NCBI GenBank assembly: GCA_963839645.1
Contig: CAWIVZ010000001.1
Coordinates: 248,001 to 312,000, forward strand
DNA length: 64,000 nucleotides
From: PALSA-911 sp963839645
GTDB taxonomy: Bacteria; Pseudomonadota; Alphaproteobacteria; Acetobacterales; Acetobacteraceae
Direction of reading: 5' to 3'
Positions 62,062-64,000 of this stretch are shown here, piece after piece. Made by a program: the position numbers and the translations under genes. Position 1 is the first letter of the stretch; each line of letters starts with the position of its first letter. The notes beneath the pieces were generated by a model. That model was not told the origin of the DNA. It searched no databases and worked only from the letters and a program-made list of their open reading frames with translations.

Positions 62062-62757
62062 ATTTTCGACCTGCTGACGGCGGAGGAATGGGAGGCGGTC
62101 CGTCTCTCGCTCGGCGTGGCCGCGCGGGCGGTGGGCTTCGGCCTGCCGGTGGCCCTGGCGGCTTCCTGGCTGCTGGCGCGCGGGCGGTTTCCGGGGCGTT
62201 TCCTGCTCAATGCGCTGGCGCATCTGCCGCTGGTGCTGCCCCCGGTCGTGACGGGCTGGCTGCTGCTGCTGGTGTTCGGCGTGCGCGGCCCGATCGGCGC
62301 CTGGCTGCAATCGGCGTTCGGCGTCCGGCTGGTGTTCACCACCGCCGGCGCCTCCTTGGCCTGCGCGGTGATGGTGTTCCCGCTGATGCTGCGCGCCATC
62401 CGCCAGTCGCTGGAGGCGATCGATCCCGGCATGGAGCAGGCGGCGCGCAGCCTGGGCGCCGGACCGCTGGACCGCTTCCTGACGATCACGCTGCCGCTCG
62501 CCGCCCCCGGCGTGCTGGTTGGCGCGATCACCGGCTTCGTCGCCAGCCTGGGTGAGTTCGGCGCGGTGATCACCTTCGCCGCCTCCATCCCCGGCCAGAC
62601 CCAGACCCTGCCGCTGGCGATCTACGCCGCGCTGCAATCGCCGGGCGGGGAGACGGTGGCGGCAAGGCTGTCGCTGGTTTCCGTGGCGCTGGCGGTGACC
62701 GGCCTGCTGGCGGCGGAATGGGCCGGGCGGCGGCTGCGGGAACGGGTCGGGCTGTGA
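62062..62757 (+). CDS. modB: Molybdate ABC transporter permease
   Basis: About 231 residues. Family-typical N-terminus IFDLLTAEEWEAVRLSLGVAARAV leads into spans and the EAA loop GMEQAARSLGAGPLDRFLTITLPLAAPG, and ends FAASIPGQTQTLPLAIYAALQSPGG. No ATG, GTG or TTG opens this N-terminus; an ATT (62062) or CTG (62071) would have to, or a base is wrong. The first canonical codon is GTG at 62116, which would cut the first helix. The stop overlaps modC. Confidence 0.85.
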   Translation: MFDLLTAEEWEAVRLSLGVAARAVGFGLPVALAASWLLARGRFPGRFLLNALAHLPLVLPPVVTGWLLLLVFGVRGPIGAWLQSAFGVRLVFTTAGASLACAVMVFPLMLRAIRQSLEAIDPGMEQAARSLGAGPLDRFLTITLPLAAPGVLVGAITGFVASLGEFGAVITFAASIPGQTQTLPLAIYAALQSPGGETVAARLSLVSVALAVTGLLAAEWAGRRLRERVGL

Positions 62758-63863
62758 CGCTGTCCGTGGCGTTCCGGCATGCGTTCGCCTCCGGCCCCGG
62801 CCCCCGCATGGACATCGACATCGATTTCAGCGTGCCGGAGGTCGGCACCACCGTCCTGTTCGGCCGTTCCGGCTGCGGCAAGAGCACGACGGTGAACGCG
62901 GTGGCCGGCCTGCTGCGCCCGGCGCAGTGCCGCATCGCGCTCGGCGGCACGGTGCTGGCCGATACCAGGGCCGGGATCTTCCTGCCGCCGGAGCGGCGGC
63001 GGATCGGGTTGGTGTTTCAGGACGCGCGGCTGTTTCCGCACATGTCGGTGGAGGGCAATCTTCGCTACGGCCTGCGCCGGGCGCCGGCGGAAGCCATCCG
63101 GGCGGGGGCGATCCGGTTCGACGACGTGGTGGATCTGCTGGGGCTCGCCGCGCTGCTGGCCCGCCGGCCGCATTCCCTGTCCGGCGGCGAGCGCCAGCGG
63201 GTCGCGATCGGCCGGGCGCTGCTGTCCCAGCCGCTGCTGTTGGCGATGGACGAGCCGCTGGCCAACCTGGATGCTCAGCGCAAGGCGGAGATCCTGCCTT
63301 ATCTGGCCAGGCTGCGACGCGCGCTGAGCCTGCCGATCCTGTACGTGACGCACGCGCTGGACGAGGTGGCACGACTGGCCGACACGCTGGTGCTGATCCG
63401 TGCCGGGCATGTGCTGGACGCTGGTCCGCTGCCGGAGTTGCTGGGCCGTGCCGACCTGCCGCTGGCTCAGCGCGACGACGCGGCGGCGGTGCTGGCGGCA
63501 CAGGTGGTGTCGCATGATCCCGCCCGCCAGCTCAGCGAACTGGCCGCGGCCGGGCGGCGCCTGCTGGTGCCGCTGCTGGACCGGCCGCCGGGCAGCGCCG
63601 TGCGGGTGCGCATTCCGGCGCGCGAGGTGATCCTGGCGGCCGAGGAACCGCGCGGCATCAGCGTCCATAACGTGATCGCCGGCACCGTGCGCGCGGTGGT
63701 GACCGACCCGGTCCGCCACGCCGCCCTGGTGGAGGTTGCGCTGGAGGGCGCCGCCTTGCTCGCCCGCGTGACCCCGGACGCGGTGGCGCGGCTGCGGCTT
63801 GCGCCCGGTGCCGCGGTTCTGGCGCTGGTCAAGTCCATGGCGATCGAGGTGCTGGCGGACTGA
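62754..63863 (+). CDS. modC: Molybdate ABC transporter ATP-binding protein
   Basis: The 369-residue ATPase starts with GTG overlapping the modB stop. It has Walker A FGRSGCGKST, FQDARLFPHMSV (Q-loop), LSGGERQRVAIGRALLS, Walker B LLLAMDEPLANLD, THALDE, and a C-terminal MOP/TOBE-like molybdate-binding segment (ISVHNVIAGTVRAVVTDPVRHAALVEVALEG, KSMAIEVL). It powers ModAB, and the TOBE domain can trans-inhibit at high molybdate in related systems. Confidence 0.94.
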   Translation: MTLSVAFRHAFASGPGPRMDIDIDFSVPEVGTTVLFGRSGCGKSTTVNAVAGLLRPAQCRIALGGTVLADTRAGIFLPPERRRIGLVFQDARLFPHMSVEGNLRYGLRRAPAEAIRAGAIRFDDVVDLLGLAALLARRPHSLSGGERQRVAIGRALLSQPLLLAMDEPLANLDAQRKAEILPYLARLRRALSLPILYVTHALDEVARLADTLVLIRAGHVLDAGPLPELLGRADLPLAQRDDAAAVLAAQVVSHDPARQLSELAAAGRRLLVPLLDRPPGSAVRVRIPAREVILAAEEPRGISVHNVIAGTVRAVVTDPVRHAALVEVALEGAALLARVTPDAVARLRLAPGAAVLALVKSMAIEVLAD

Positions 63864-63922
63864 GGGGCAGGTTTGCCCGCGCTGCCCTTTCCCAACGCGC
63901 CGGGCCGGGCGACACTGACAGG

Positions 63923-64000
63923 ATGACCGAGTCCGTTGCAGCCACCGTTCCCGCCAGGGCGCGCACGACCAAGCGCACGCGCACGACGGCGATGATCGTG
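63923..64000 (+). CDS. Start of an unidentified gene, cut by the window end
   Basis: An ATG opens MTESVAATVPARARTTKRTR and stays open to the window end (26 codons), with a basic start. No strong ribosome site is seen. Too short to assign; it may belong to a gene downstream of modC. Confidence 0.35.
   Translation, partial: MTESVAATVPARARTTKRTRTTAMIV

Overview
This is about 64 kb of high-GC DNA (near 70% by eye) from an alphaproteobacterium, most likely a member of the Acetobacteraceae. The grounds are the gene neighbourhoods trpB-trpA-accD-folC, psd-pss, secB divergent from timA-mltA and mreB-mreC-mreD-mrdA-rodA, a perfect CtrA-type box, a copy of the 'AGLVPAIH' repeat common in Rhodospirillales-type genomes, and large intergenic palindromic elements. 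Most of the window is ordinary chromosome. Genus-level placement is not possible from this alone.

Layout. 0-4 kb: a two-subunit thiamine-diphosphate decarboxylase, divergent from a tricarballylate dehydrogenase pair (tcuAB-like); all four genes are frameshifted as read. 4-10 kb: a DUF2459 lipoprotein, phosphatidylethanolamine synthesis (psd, pss), a LysM protein, a cytochrome b / cytochrome c' pair, a LOG-family enzyme and tRNA-Pro. 10-20 kb: a 2-hydroxyacid dehydrogenase, a class III aminotransferase, a ugpB-A-E-C-type ABC importer, an AtzG/AtzE-like amidase pair and an acyl carrier protein behind a CtrA box. 20-30 kb: an MFS transporter, a PRC-barrel protein, two acyl-CoA dehydrogenases, and the cell-shape operon. 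30-32.7 kb: leuA, with a leucine-rich leader peptide upstream. 32.9-35.5 kb: a lower-GC island with a HEPN-type gene and, on the other strand, a small basic protein, an XRE regulator and a compact retron-type reverse transcriptase. This is the most interesting accessory locus. 36-45 kb: a membrane protein, an aldo/keto reductase, secB, timA, mltA, an orphan DNA methyltransferase, an Fe-S protein and an MFS transporter. 45-50 kb: folC, accD, trpA, trpB. 50-59 kb: cupin, VOC and GST proteins, an omega-aminotransferase, PBP1, a hydroxyacid dehydrogenase, tRNA-Leu, apt and a Bug-type binding protein. 59-64 kb: a glycosyltransferase, an SPFH protein, and modE-modABC with a ModE-like operator.

Two families of roughly 200-270 bp intergenic palindromic elements recur. 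Family A has five copies and family B two full copies plus a half copy. In family A the central stem varies between copies while both arms change together, leaving only G-T wobbles. In family B the loop of one copy is inverted relative to the other. One A copy sits between ugpB and ugpA.

A quality caveat: reading frames break many times in clusters (0.5-4, 7.6, 10.9-11.5, 25.9-29.1, 34.1-34.5 and 44.1 kb). These breaks hit mrdA, mreC and mreD. Nearly every break I resolved is one surplus G or C (mreC has one surplus A; the reverse transcriptase also has one missing G). I therefore read most as sequence error. Entries typed 'pseudogene' mean only 'frameshifted as given'.
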